Assembly: GCA_963556695.1 (NCBI GenBank)
Contig: CAUWAG010000012.1
Coordinates: 62,001-126,000, forward strand
Length of the DNA stretch: 64,000 bases
Source: Anthostomella pinea
Taxonomy: Eukaryota; Ascomycota; Sordariomycetes; Xylariales; Xylariaceae
Direction of reading: 5' to 3'
Shown: positions 33,437 through 44,600 of the stretch, piece after piece
How the letters are laid out: every line of letters starts with the position of its first letter
Position numbering within the stretch: position 1 is the stretch's first letter
Made by a program: the position numbers and the translations under genes
Notes under the pieces: generated by a model
What the model was told of the DNA's origin: nothing
What the model saw: only the letters and a program-made list of their open reading frames with translations
The model's database searches: none

Positions 33437-34197
33437 TTCTGCGTAGACGATTGGAAGTTCAAGTTAAGGTGTTTTCGGTAACAGAAAGGGTGTGCTGCTA
33501 TGTGAGTCAGGAAGGGTCTGAGTTGTGAATATCTGAGGAGTGTAGCTGCCAGGCTCCAAGACCTGGCGACTGGTCTTTATAACCCATTCTGCAGCGTGGA
33601 AACCGCTACCTCGCGTTGAGGGATCCCGGACGTCCATGCCTCATCTGCTTCGTCTACCTGTGTAAGTGGCCGCGATTCTAACGACTCGGCGGGATTGTTC
33701 CTCCATGGTGGTGGTCTCATTGACCACCTTTGGCACCTCCCCCTGGTCGGCGCCTGCAGGTTGCTTATGCTGCGCCGCCTAATTGGGATTAGTGCGTGTC
33801 AAGCCCCCCAAACGAGAACGAAGCAGTTGGCGTCTCGCGCATTCCACAACGCAGGCATTTAAGAGAGAGAAATGTATCACGGGTTTCTTGCTCGTTTACG
33901 AAGGCCCGTATCTAGTGACTCGGCCCTCGGGTGGCCCGGGTGGCCTTGGTGGCGGATTGATTCCGAGCCAGGTCAGGGGGTTAAGCCCGAAATAGCCTTC
34001 ATTAATCATCTGGCCCTTCGCTTAGGAAACCGAAATATGTCTTCATGGTCTGGCGTGCATTATGATGAGGCTATTGAAGTCTTGTTCCATATCTATGCGA
34101 TTCCTTCGCCAGGAATCTGGGTCTGCCCAGCCACGGGCCTCCTGGCGCGTTTTGGCCTCATTCAAGTCGTTCCGTGTCGTTCCGACCGTACATGTTG
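33437..34197. other. intergenic region
   Basis: These 760 bases lie upstream of the dehydrogenase and downstream of the secreted protein gene. No supported gene or repeat is visible, apart from a GC-rich CCCGGGTGGCC patch near 33935. Confidence 0.45.
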
Positions 34198-36044
34198 TTA
34201 TTCCCACAGCTTCAATTCCAGGCATAGGTTAGGCGTCCCAACAAAGTCATCATCCATAGAATACGTAAAGTTCCATATCTCAAAGTCCCGAATCGTCGAG
34301 CTCGACCCTCCATACTCGCCCCCAAACGACAGGCTGTAACTCGTATTGGCGTTGCCTGAGACGTTGACGTCGAGACCCTGAACTCCGTCCCACCCGGTGA
34401 GCGTCCTCATCTTGGTGAATGTCGAGACGACGAGTGTGAAGACAGACGACGAGTTGCCGTTTGGATAGGTCAAGTTGAGCTTTCCCGCAGACACATCCAC
34501 ATCTAACGCCGTCTCCGTCGGCCAGAGCTGCCTCTTGTTAGCTGAAAAACTGCAGACAACAGGTAGATAGAACGTACCGAGATGAACGCGATGTCATCGC
34601 CTGTTGTCCACTGCACCACAGCAGGGTTGAAGCTTTCCTGTGACTCACTTGGGCCGCCTACCTCGGTCTCATCGAACGACTCGGCACCAATCGTGAGGTT
34701 CTGTGAAAGCCAGGTCGTGATGTTCCTGGGTACCTTGTCGTACGGTGGGTAGTATGCCTGTGCCTCGAACACGTGCTCGCCGCTGAACGCCGTCAAATTC
34801 ATCAGAGTGCCTTCAGGCAGAAGCGAAGCCTGAAAGTCTGCCAAAACAGCTATGAGAGGGCCCCATGCGTAGTCCGCAGCGTGTGACATTACTTGAGGCT
34901 AGATGGAGAGATGGTCAGCTGCCAATCTAGAGCAAAGGGGTCCATAGGAAGCCTTACCTTCGAGATCAAAGAGGACTTGTCCTTGCCAATCAGGGCCGAG
35001 AACCATAGTGCCATTACAGACACATATCGGTTCATGTCATAGCCGTAAGCTCGATCCCAAGGACCCGCCATATTCTTCATGCCAGGATGCCAGAGCTGGG
35101 CAACGGCTGACCAAGTGCCTTGCAGCATCTTCGGCCCATATTCAGACATGATGGAGTCATCAGGTAAATATTTCGACCATAGGCTCAGCCCGAACAGAGA
35201 TACTCCAGTATAAGTGCCCGAGTTGAACTCACTGAGAGTGTTCGCTCTAGTAAAGAGGTCGATGATCTCCTTTGCGTAATTTTCACCAGAGGTCGTCATG
35301 TTGGCGTCGTTGATTCGACGACCTGTCCAGCCACTGACAAAAGCACGCATGATCGCCTAGAATCGAGGTTAGCTAGAAACAGCAACCTGGCCATGTCTCC
35401 ACTTGAACTGACCGGATTGCTGTAAGATGGATAGAGGTTGTCGTCATCTACGCCTCCGACGCGATAGCTGTCACCAACCGTCGCCGCGGCCAAAGATTTG
35501 AGGATGAGTCCCTGCGTAGCATTGCTCAGGAGGTCGGAGTATTCCTCCATCATCATAACAAGCGTCGTGCCGATGAAACCACGCCAGTTTGGATCCCAGC
35601 TGTTATATATCACCGGCGGATAGGCAGCATCACCAACCATGGGCTGTTCGGGGTAAACTTGATAGTCGGCGAACCTGCATTAAAGTCAGCGACACAATGC
35701 AGCTTCGGCCACCCGGGCACCACGTACCATTGCTGCGACACGTTCGTAAACTGGGATCCAAACACGTTCGTGATGATCTTTTCCGCCTCCAGGACATCAC
35801 TATCTCGGTTCCGAGCCAGAAGTCCCAACGCGTACCAGACCGAACTACGTGTCTCATGACGGAGTGCCGCACCCCCATCCACATCGTACAGGTAGCCCGC
35901 GTCGCGGTCGTACCACCCGTCCATCCAGCTCATCGACTCATTGAAGAGCTGCTGGGCGTTCAGCGACATCGAAGTGACATAGGATGCTTGACATCGTTGC
36001 AACAGGCCACCGGCCAGGGCCAACGTGCTCAGAGACTTCCACAT
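34198..36044 (-). CDS. secreted protein of unidentified family
   Basis: Five exons (36044-35728, 35674-35413, 35356-34958, 34898-34578, 34527-34198) give about 542 residues. The N-terminus MWKSLSTLALAGGLLQRCQA is a signal peptide. Many Asn-X-Ser/Thr sites (NVSQ, NATQ, NMTT, NLTA, NITT, NLTI, NTSY, NFTY) suggest heavy glycosylation. Aromatic, Asp-rich helical stretches such as SMSWMDGWYDRDAGYLYDV, RHETRSSVWYALGLLARN and YNSWDPNWRGFIGTTLVMM recall alpha/alpha-barrel glycosidase-like proteins. The C-terminal 110 residues are beta-rich (LDVDVSAGKLNLTYP, YSLSFGGEYGG). I cannot name the family or assign an enzyme activity. All splice joins keep frame, and nothing looks damaged. Confidence 0.75.
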
Positions 36045-38512
36045 GGTTCAGCACGAGTTTCGGGAACTACCACGTAGAGGGAAGGACATGATGAGCCCCT
36101 GACATCCAGAGGTGATAGGAATCAGGATGCTCATATATCTCACCGCCGCACTGACAGCGCTCATTTCACGGTCTTCATCCCCGCAAGGCGAACGGCCAAC
36201 CGGGCAATCTAAACTGGGGAAGGTGATGGCATGGGGTTGCAGGCCCGCCCGGCGAAGCCCGGCATTGGTGATGATCAGCACCGGGTCACTTCCGACCACC
36301 ACAACCTGGTCAGTTAGCGCACCTTGCCCGCGCGGGGTGCTGGAAAAACAGCAGGGTTAACCCTGAGATGAGATTGACTCCGGTACAGATCGGAGGTGGA
36401 TTTCCCATTCGAGACCAACGAGGTCGCATTGCCCAATTACCGTCCGGACATTAGTGAGGCCATGAAGTTGGCAAAACGTCGACGCGATGGCGGACATGCG
36501 ATGATGCGAAGGTGGAAAGTCTTGAGCTAAGGATGGCGACAGCGTTGACTACTTACTCTTGCAGTCTCCGGACGTAATCGACCATGAAACTCTAACCACC
36601 TCGTTGCCTGCTTCGCCACGGGTTAGAGAAAGCATATTTCGTTTGAACACCATGATGCTGATGTCTCCATTGCAAATCCGCCTTCGAAGTCGGATCAACG
36701 GTTGGTGAGAAGGGGCTCGGAGGTGCCAGGTGGATGAATGTGCTTGCTCCAGCACGGGGCCTCCATCTTCCTGCCGAACCAGAACTCTGCATATAAGCCT
36801 CATGGAATCTGCGGAAATTCACCGGCTGTCAAACACAATCACTCAACCCGGTCTCAGCGGCAATCAACGTCTCGGAGCTGAGTGGTCCATGAGTCTCAAG
36901 CAGAGAGTTTATCCTTCAACGAAGATTCAGTGGGGGGCTCAGTATCGCGAGTGAATGTATAATTCACTCGCTCACATACTCGAGATTCAAGTTTTGGTAA
37001 ATGGGCAGTCAATGGCCAGGCCGTCGAGGCTACGACCCCTAACTAGCTTCGCCCGTGCTGGAACCCCTATCTCAACTCGACACTAATATGCTCTCAGCGA
37101 CCTTGAAGTCGACGAGGACCATGGTTCGGTCGTCACTGGATTCCACCGATAGCCTGGTTTTGTCGATGGCATCCGGCTCCGATATCATACAGGTAGCAGC
37201 TAGCCCGCCAGGTGTCATGAACTCCAACCCCTATTACGTTGGGGCTCGTCCGCCAACCGCTACGAGGATGTACTCGAGAAGGTTGTGAGTGACACCATTG
37301 TCCATCTGCGACGGTACGGACAAGGCCCGGGATTACTTCACTGCGTAGAAATCTGTTATCAAGCCAGACCCGCGAGCAGTTACGCTGATTACTTTGGAGG
37401 TCCTGGAAGTCTGAAAGGCTCCTAGTTGGCAAGACAACCAACTCACCAAAAGACCTCTTGGAAGTTCGTCGGATTTAGCTGCTCTCTTTGCGAGTAAGCT
37501 CATAAGATGGACTCATAGAATCGATCCAAGACCATGAAAAAGGGGTACCTAGACGCCGACATTGGGTGCCCCTTTGCACTTTATCCCAGTGGCCAGGTAG
37601 TAGTTGCAAGCCCGATAACCTTTCTGCCGCGAAGACCACGACCTATTATCGGCATGATAACGCGGGAAACGATGCAGGGTGGTCCCGCGGATGGGAATTG
37701 TTTGTCGGTGTGAAATTTCTCGACTCAAGGTGACCGGGTCTGCCGCCCGCAGTGTACTCGAGCGTCTCACAAAAGCATTAAAACACCTCACCTCTTTACA
37801 CAGGCCTACCATCGGTGTTCTGACTTGATAGTTGCTTTGGCGGCGCCTATGCGCGGGGATCCTACTCGAAAAGAGGTGTATCCTCTGGGACGATGAAGCA
37901 GCCTTGCTGAATGCGACGCTTTAAGAGTTTCACACTGATGTAGCGGACATACCTCATGATGTAGCTTATATACCGGTGTCAGACAACACCCCCTTTTCCG
38001 TAGTAGAAAGATGGGCGTCAATATCGATATAACATAGTCGCCCCTTGTGAATCTCCGTCCGCGCATGTCAATCAAGAGCCTTAGGTGTTGGTTGTGCCGC
38101 AATAAGCACTCTGGAACCAGCAACTGCATTTCAGTAAGCTACTTCCAATGCTTCTTCCACTAACTATCAATTCCCTTGATCGCCTATAGCTGGTAGTGTA
38201 CAGACACTTTTGAGGGACCATGTTCCTTTTGATGGAATTTGTTGCTCTCTCACACCGTCGGGTTTCGACAATGTCATTTGACATGGAGAGCGCACCCGTC
38301 GCCGGAAGCAAGATGCCGGCCAATGCTCCGCCGAGATCGGAGAGCTCGCTCGGTAGCAAGACCGGGAACCGGATATGCGATCGGACACACGCAGGGTCTG
38401 GGCCGAAGGTTCATGATAGTGACGCACTACTGGCTAGCACCGACTCTCGAGCTTCTTCTGAGATTCCCGAGGTGCATTATCCTCCAAGCCACCGTCAAAC
38501 ATCGAGTGAATC
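36045..38512. other. gene-poor interval
   Basis: These 2.5 kb have no gene I can support. A perfect short inverted pair, GCGAGTGAAT and ATTCACTCGC, lies at 36949-36972. Minus-strand pieces near 38360-38080 read fairly like protein (SELSDLGGALAGILLPATG), but no start, stop or exon partners are clear. A decayed gene is possible. Confidence 0.35.
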
Positions 38513-39250
38513 ATGTCGACAGCATTCCAGGGCCACGGCGATGCGGCCTCGTACGCCAAAAGCGGGTTCGCGAACCGCATGGGATGGGGACAGCGGCCGG
38601 TCCTACTTCTAATCGACGTCTGCAAAGCATACTGGACGCCCGGCTCGCCACTAGACTGCTCAGCGCACGCGCCGACGACAAAGTGCCCGCAGGTCATGCG
38701 CGACATGCTGACCGCGGCCCGCGCAACCGGCACGCCGGTCGTGTGGACGGCGGTCGAGTACACGGACCCCGACATGAAGGACGCGGGACTGTTCTGGCTC
38801 AAGGCCAAGGCGCTCAACATATGGAATGTCGCTGGCACGCGAGGGTTGAGCGATTGGGTCGAGGGGCTGGTGCCGGAGAAGGGCGAGATGGTGATTAAGA
38901 AGAAGTATGCGTCGGCTTTCTTTGGGACGTCGTTGGCGACGGACTTGAGGGTTATGGGGGCGGATACGGTGGTGGTGTGTGGGGTTTCGACTTCGGGGTG
39001 TGTGAGGGCGAGCACGCTGGACGCGATGCAGTGCGGCTACCGTCCCATGGTATGTTTACCTGTTACTTGGACTTTATCTTCCGCGTTGCTAACATGGTCG
39101 CCATGGTCGCAGGTTGTTGGTTCGGCGTGTGGCGACCGAAGTGACGAGATCCAGAACGCCAATCTATTTGACCTCAATGCAAAGTATGCCGACGTCGTGA
39201 GTGAGCAGGAAGCGATAGAGCATCTGAAAGCAGGCTGGCCCAAGTCTTGA
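38513..39250 (+). CDS. cysteine hydrolase of the isochorismatase / N-carbamoylsarcosine amidase family
   Basis: Two exons, 38513-39049 and 39113-39250, give about 224 residues. The intron is a multiple of three and stays open, but removing it joins YRPM to VVGSACGDRS as in the family. The triad is visible: Asp35 in LLLIDVCKAY, Lys130 in EMVIKKKYASAFFGT and Cys163 in CGVSTSGCVRAS. The wording GVSTSGCVR is the one seen in N-carbamoylsarcosine amidohydrolases, and spacing of the three residues agrees. Such enzymes hydrolyse carbamoyl or ureido groups in creatinine, hydantoin or pyrimidine breakdown. The neighbour 0.9 kb downstream on the same strand is an NCS1 permease for nucleobase-like substrates, which supports a role in salvaging a ureido or nucleobase compound. 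Confidence 0.85.
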   Translation: MSTAFQGHGDAASYAKSGFANRMGWGQRPVLLLIDVCKAYWTPGSPLDCSAHAPTTKCPQVMRDMLTAARATGTPVVWTAVEYTDPDMKDAGLFWLKAKALNIWNVAGTRGLSDWVEGLVPEKGEMVIKKKYASAFFGTSLATDLRVMGADTVVVCGVSTSGCVRASTLDAMQCGYRPMVCLPVTWTLSSALLTWSPWSQVVGSACGDRSDEIQNANLFDLNAKYADVVSEQEAIEHLKAGWPKS

Positions 39251-40158
39251 TCACAGACGAACTCCATCATCTTATATCCAAACTTGCGGTGCTTACGATG
39301 CCGTAAGTACCTACATGAGGTGTTTTGCCCAGGTTGATATTTTCATGCTTCTTCCTCAAGCGATGTGATTCAAGCTCAATTCACTTGAATAAAACACCAA
39401 ATCGACTGCTTCCGGCGTGGCTGCATGGAACCGCGCAGTCATGGATGTCAAGGTCATATATCAGATAAGGAGCCAAGACGGGTTCACGATGAGTCGGGAT
39501 GATAACGGATGGCAGCAGCGGGCGAATCACTGACGGACGTAACCCGGCAGATCGGATGTGACGGGTGACGGGCGTCGGGTGCCCACATGCAGTGGCAGTT
39601 TGGCAGTTGCATCCGATAGTTCGACCACTAGGACACCCGGTACTTGGTGATACAGTATTACTCAATAGTACTTACTGTGTCTTTGGCTCTTCCAGGGTTT
39701 CTATAGGCGCATGAACCGGGGCTAATCCCCAATCGGGCATCGCGTGTTCCTTCTTCACACTGTGAGTGAAAGTTCCGCAGAGTCCAGTCTAGAACTCCCA
39801 TGTCGGAAAACTCTGTGGTGGCGTCACGGGTATCCATGGCGTTGGGTCATTGGGCGTGTCGTGGGGAAAAGACCCCTCCCCCCATTGCGATAACTCCATC
39901 CGATATTTCAAAGTTTTGAGGTGAATACAGGAACAAGTTGCGAACAAACTTACTTTCGGCTACAGAGTAAAGTACCTCGGGAAGAGTTAACCATCACACA
40001 AGGAAGCACCTCATCGGCATCAATCGCTGCAACGACCCCGATCGAGGTGTTACCGGACGGGTGCTCGCTGGCATCTTGACGCTTTGGTCGTCGTTACTCA
40101 TCCCGAGTCTGGTCTCAGTCCTCGCCCAGCTCCCCCGATTCTTCGGGCCGTCGCCGCC
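39251..40158. other. intergenic region
   Basis: About 900 bases lie between the amidohydrolase and the permease. No supported gene is visible. A GGGTGAC/GGGCGTC-like run lies near 39562-39580. Confidence 0.45.
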
Positions 40159-41849
40159 ATGCAGCATCCTCAAGATGGCGTACATGAACCGACCATGGTC
40201 AGCGCCACCACCGACGTCGAGAAGATGGCCGGGAGCAGTGGTGTCTCCAGGGCCAAAGCTGGGAAGTTGAGGAGTGCGAGAGCGCTCATGCTCAGGCTCA
40301 TATCAGCTGGTCCCATCGAGGAACGAGGTGTCTTGCCAGTTCCTCTCGAAGAACGGAGTTCAACCAGATATTCCAGCTACTTTTCCATCTGGGCCTGCAT
40401 GAACATCAATCTTCTGCCGTGAGTCGTCGACTATCATTATATGGCACGACCTGCGTTTGCTGACAAGTGCCCTAGCATCACATTTGGCATGCTCGGCAGT
40501 TCAAGTTATGGGTTGAGTCTTAGGGACTGCGCACTTGTTATCCTGTTCTTTTGCCTCCTGACCGCAGCCATACCGGCCTACCTTGGAACCCTCGGCCCCA
40601 AGACCGGCCTTCGTCAGATGATCCAGGCCAGGTATTCATTCGGACGCTACCTGGTGTCGGTCCCCGTCATACTGAACCTGGCAACACTCACGGGTTTCTG
40701 TGTCATCATCTGCGTTGTTGGCGGCCAATGTCTGTCGGCTGTTGCTGGGGGGTCGCTCACGCCCGCAGTCGGCATAGTCATAGTTGGGATCCTGTCCCTT
40801 CTCATTTCTTTCTGCGGGTACGACGTCCTGCATCATTACGAGCGATGGGCCTGGCTCCCCGCCGTGGTCGCCATTGTCATTGTCACTGGATGTGGTGGCT
40901 CTCATTTGCATCAACAAGCACCGACGGAACCCGCGACCGCAGGGGCAGTGCTGAGCTTCGGCATGATTATAGCTTCGTACATGATCCCCTATGCCGCTCT
41001 TGCTTCCGACTTTACCACATATTTGAATCCCCAGTTTCCTTCCTGGAGGCTGTTTTTGTATGGCTTTGCGGGATTGATATTTCCGTCCGTGGTAAGTAAC
41101 TCCTTTAATCGCAAGCAAGACCCCACGTGGTCTTCAGACGCTCCATGTTCAAATTCAATCCGAGCTCCTGTTGGGTCACCTGTCGCTGATGATGATTGTT
41201 GCAGCTGCTAATGGCGCTGGGGGCCGCCATCGGAGGCGCCATCAGTAGCGTGCCCGCGTGGGGAGAAGCGTACGAAACGAATGCAGTCGGTGGCATCCTC
41301 GCGAGCATGGCCTCCCCTGCTGGCGGTTTCGGCAAGTTTGTGGTCGTTGTCCTGGCCTTTACAATGCTGGGCAATATCGCGGCCACCATGTACTCGATCA
41401 CGCTGAACTTCCAGATCCTGATCCCGCAGCTCGTCGTGGTGCCCCGCTATGTGTATTCCATCGTCGTCACGGCCATTGTCATACCCGTCAGCATCAAGGC
41501 AGCAGCCGACTTTTTCAACAGCCTCGAGAACTTCATCTCGCTCATTGGGTATTGGTCGGCGGCGTTTGTATCGATCCTGATCACGGAACATGTCGTGTTT
41601 CGAAAGGGGCTGTACCACACCTACCATCACGACCACTGGAACGACGCGGCAAGGTTGCCTTGGGGTGTTGCTGCTCTCGGCGCTAGTGCGCTCTCGTTCG
41701 CCCTGGTTGTCCCGTCCATGTCACAGGTCTGGTTCACGGGGCCTATAGCCGAACATACGGGGGATATCGGCTTTGAAATGGCTTTCGTCGTGACGGCTGT
41801 GCTGTACTTGCCCTTCCGCATGATAGAGAAGAGGTTGAGCGGGCGTTGA
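40159..41849 (+). CDS. NCS1-family purine-cytosine permease (Fcy2/Fcy21-like)
   Basis: Three exons (40159-40418, 40476-41091, 41205-41849) give about 506 residues. The cytosolic N-terminus ends with the family segment GVLPVPLEERSSTRYSSYFS and then SIWACMNINLLP before the first helix. Then come ITFGMLGSSSYGLSLRDCAL, YLGTLGPKTGLRQMIQARYS, FGRYLVSVPVI and LMALGAAIGGAI. These match the Fcy2 branch, which imports cytosine, adenine, guanine or hypoxanthine with protons. There are about twelve hydrophobic segments, and the C-terminus RMIEKRLSGR is short. The tail and splice joins are intact. The adjacent amidohydrolase suggests that the substrate feeds a hydrolytic pathway, which is inference. Confidence 0.9.
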
Positions 41850-42557
41850 TATCTGATCCAATTAGAATTAACAGTTCACACTTGCTTTCGCCTTCATACT
41901 TCAGCGTTCTCACGCATGATGGACTAGTCATTCAGTGCGGCGGTGACAGGGTCCCTTCTGGTGACGACGAGGTTCTCGTGCAAGGGGAACAGTCACTCAG
42001 TCTGACTTTCTGGCGCTTCTGTCGGTTGCCTTGCTAGCCAACCCCCCCTGGCGGCGCTTCTCTCGTGTGAAACGCGCCGTAGTCTCCTCGGTGACGCCCT
42101 CAGCTTGCTCTGCCACGCGCCGTGTCGATGAACAAGTCTCAATGAATCCTTGATACATGAATATCACCCCGACCTCGTGAATTGCCACGAGCATTGAGCT
42201 TCAACAAGCGGTAGGTAGAATCACGGACTGGACTTCGCTGTCAGAACCTGTCTCGAAGGGACGTGATGTATCTGATTTCGATGGCTACCGATACTCAGTG
42301 GTAGCAGTAGTAACATGGGATCCCTTGTGTCGCGGTGGCGGCGAACCTGCGGTGTCGAAGTTGGCTAAGTATTGATGTGTGCAGCTTTGGCAATACCTTC
42401 CGGCCTTGCAGCTTAGCAAGATCTTCCTAAGGGAGGGTAATAAATATCCAGGCTCCTCCCGACTTGATTCATCTCCCACGAAAACATCTTCCACAATAAA
42501 TCGGTTGCTCGAGCCAGTCATTGACATCGAGCCTCCCCACGAGGCCACTACCCGACG
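41850..42557. other. intergenic region
   Basis: These 700 bases contain no supported gene. The last part is presumably the promoter of the following gene. Confidence 0.45.
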
Positions 42558-43558
42558 ATGGCTTCCCTGCCAGACGAACCCCAGGCCGAGGAGCAGCCCA
42601 TCATCATGGCGACCAGATGCCAAACCTGCGGCTCCTTGAAACCTCTGGATGCGGACGTCCCCGAGCGCGGAAACTCCGTTAGTCCAGCTGATGCCGTAAG
42701 ATCCAAAGGCAATGGTGAGGCCCCCAACCACTCGGGATCACACGAGTCTAACCTGCCTCTGTGAAGGCCCTAGCAAAGATGAGACAAAGTCGCCCGAGCG
42801 CACCCCGGCCATCTCATCATCCACCGACCAGCCCGACTCATCGCGACGTCAAGACAATACGGCTGGTGTGGCGGCGAACGTGATTGTTTCCACAGCTGGA
42901 CGATCTGCTCCCTCGGTGTCTTCAAACAAGTTGCATGCTACCAATTCCGACATGTCCAAGTCAGCGAGACCGGCCCCAGCTGTACCGCAAGACAAACAGA
43001 GGCTTCAGTCAGTCGCGCATGGTAAGTATTTACTGCTCAAGTCCCCTTAGAGTTCGATCAGTTTCGTAAACGAAAGCCGAAGCTGACAGGAGATGCCCAG
43101 GTCCCAAGAAAAGCGCCTCGGGTACCAAGCCTGAAAGCATAGAGACCAACACGGCTCGGCAGAAGGCTGCGACCGTTGGTCCTGATCCTTCCGACCGCCT
43201 CCTGAACACTTCACAGCCTGGGCCGGTCCGGGCATCTATTCCCAAAACCAAGGTACCAAAAGCTCCGACCGAAGCCCAACGGGTCAACGGCAATGCAATG
43301 GTGACTGTCGGCAGGCAGACAGATTTCCACGTCGCAGTTGAGCCTGTTCGCAGAGAGGAGCCTCCCATTATCTCTAAGAAGCGACGTGCCCAGGATCCCG
43401 AACACGAGGCGAAGAGACGCAAGGGACCGTTGGGCTCTCTTGAGACGAAAGTGATCTCGACTCTTGCAGCTGATGCCAGAGCAGACATCACAAACCGCGA
43501 AGCAGCTGCGAATCGCGGGAGTCTCAGGTCCAGGGTGTCACTAAAGTCCACGGAATGA
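42558..43558 (+). CDS. disordered hypothetical protein, possibly the N-terminal part of the NADAR gene
   Basis: Three exons (42558-42714, 42767-43021, 43101-43558) give about 289 residues, with good GT-AG introns that keep frame. The first exon has a CxxC pair in MATRCQTCGSLKPLD. The rest is rich in Ser, Pro, Lys, Arg and Glu with nuclear-type basic clusters such as ISKKRRAQ and AKRRKG, so it is probably disordered and nuclear. The frame ends at RVSLKSTE, 300 bases before a NADAR-domain frame on the same strand. No intron that I can see joins the two cleanly. I do not recognise the family. Confidence 0.5.
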
Positions 43559-43796
43559 AAGACCAATCCCTGGACGGGAGAGCTGCGCATCGAGGAGACC
43601 AGCATACCGATACCCTTGAGGTCGTCACTGGAACGAAGTCTCGAGGCTATCAAACGAACACGATCCCCGAGTCTACGGCATTAATTTCCACTGTCGGCGC
43701 TGCCAGCCACAGCGGTGGAAAGGCTAAACTGAAGGCAGCTCCACGAGAGAACAATTCACTAATTCCGGCTATTCCACGAAGTCGAATATATGCTGA

Positions 43797-44600
43797 TCCG
43801 CCGCCGAAAACTACATCTTTTTCAATGAAACGCTTGACAGAAAAAATGGCCGGCTAAGCCCAATGTGGTATGCTTCAATTCATGAAATGGCGAACGGTCG
43901 TCATCGTGGCATTGACTACCCCAGAGTGGAGCATTTCATTATGTTCAAGAGGGCGGGGCTCATGGGTAGCCATCGCGACTTTCAGGCCGCGCTGTGGCGG
44001 TTTAGAACAGACCCCTACTTGATGCAAAAGTATTACAGAACAAGAATGGTAAAGGACTTGAACGGCGAAATTTGGGAGAAGGAGAAGCACCAAATCGTCA
44101 TGACCGGATACATGCACAGACTAATCTCCGAGTCCGCGTTCAAGTTCTGGCTTTTGGGCACGGGGGGCAAGATCCTGGTCTACGCATCACCGAATCAAGT
44201 GGACAGGGCACTCGGGATCGGTCGCACGGCAGAGCAGGCGAGCAGCAAGAGAGGAATGGCCAAACGAGAGACCTGGGGCAGCAACGCCCTAGGAGAGGCC
44301 CTGATGATCTTGCGGGGGATGGTCGAGCAGCTGTTGGACGAGGAGGAGGTAACGCCTACCTTTGGGGAGATAGCCAAGCGGCCGTTGGACCAGGAGAAGG
44401 TAAGGCCTAAGACCTTGTCCGAGCAGAACTTTGCCCGCAAACTCAAGGAGCTCGTCTTGGACCTCTTTAAGAAGCCAGTTAGAAAGGAGACAGACGTGGA
44501 CCCGACTCAGGGCCTAGATAAGGCCCCTAGCGCTACGACGACGGACGATGAAGTCGCGACGAAGGACGATGAAGATGCGACGTCGGAGGATGAAGTCTGA
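43797..44600 (+). CDS. NADAR-domain protein (YbiA/DUF1768 type), 5' end unresolved
   Basis: NADAR domains occur in N-glycosidases acting on riboflavin intermediates and on ADP-ribosylated guanine. The frame has YIFFNETLDRKNGRLSPMWY at its N-terminal edge, then YPRVEHFIMFKRAGLMG, the typical EHYMMxxKAxLFGD position. Then come AFKFWLLGTGGKILVYASPN, DRALGIG and WGSNALGEALMILRGMVEQL, matching the KFxQNxxLxxxLLxTG, EASPxDxxWGIG and WGxNxLGxALMxVR blocks. The first in-frame ATG (43863, MWYASIHEM) starts inside the domain. The domain frame is blocked upstream by a TGA at 43794-43796, while the frame just before, ending IPRSRIYADPP, looks like its continuation, so a one-base shift or an unusual splice is likely. 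The C-terminus ends in Asp/Glu repeats of the DDEVATKDDEDATSEDEV kind. Confidence 0.7.
   Translation, partial: SAAENYIFFNETLDRKNGRLSPMWYASIHEMANGRHRGIDYPRVEHFIMFKRAGLMGSHRDFQAALWRFRTDPYLMQKYYRTRMVKDLNGEIWEKEKHQIVMTGYMHRLISESAFKFWLLGTGGKILVYASPNQVDRALGIGRTAEQASSKRGMAKRETWGSNALGEALMILRGMVEQLLDEEEVTPTFGEIAKRPLDQEKVRPKTLSEQNFARKLKELVLDLFKKPVRKETDVDPTQGLDKAPSATTTDDEVATKDDEDATSEDEV

Noticed and set aside
39575..39660. Possible tRNA on the minus strand (CCTAGTGGTCGAACT with pairing ends)
   Set aside because: Ends can pair, but there is no GTTCGA-type T loop and no anticodon arm.
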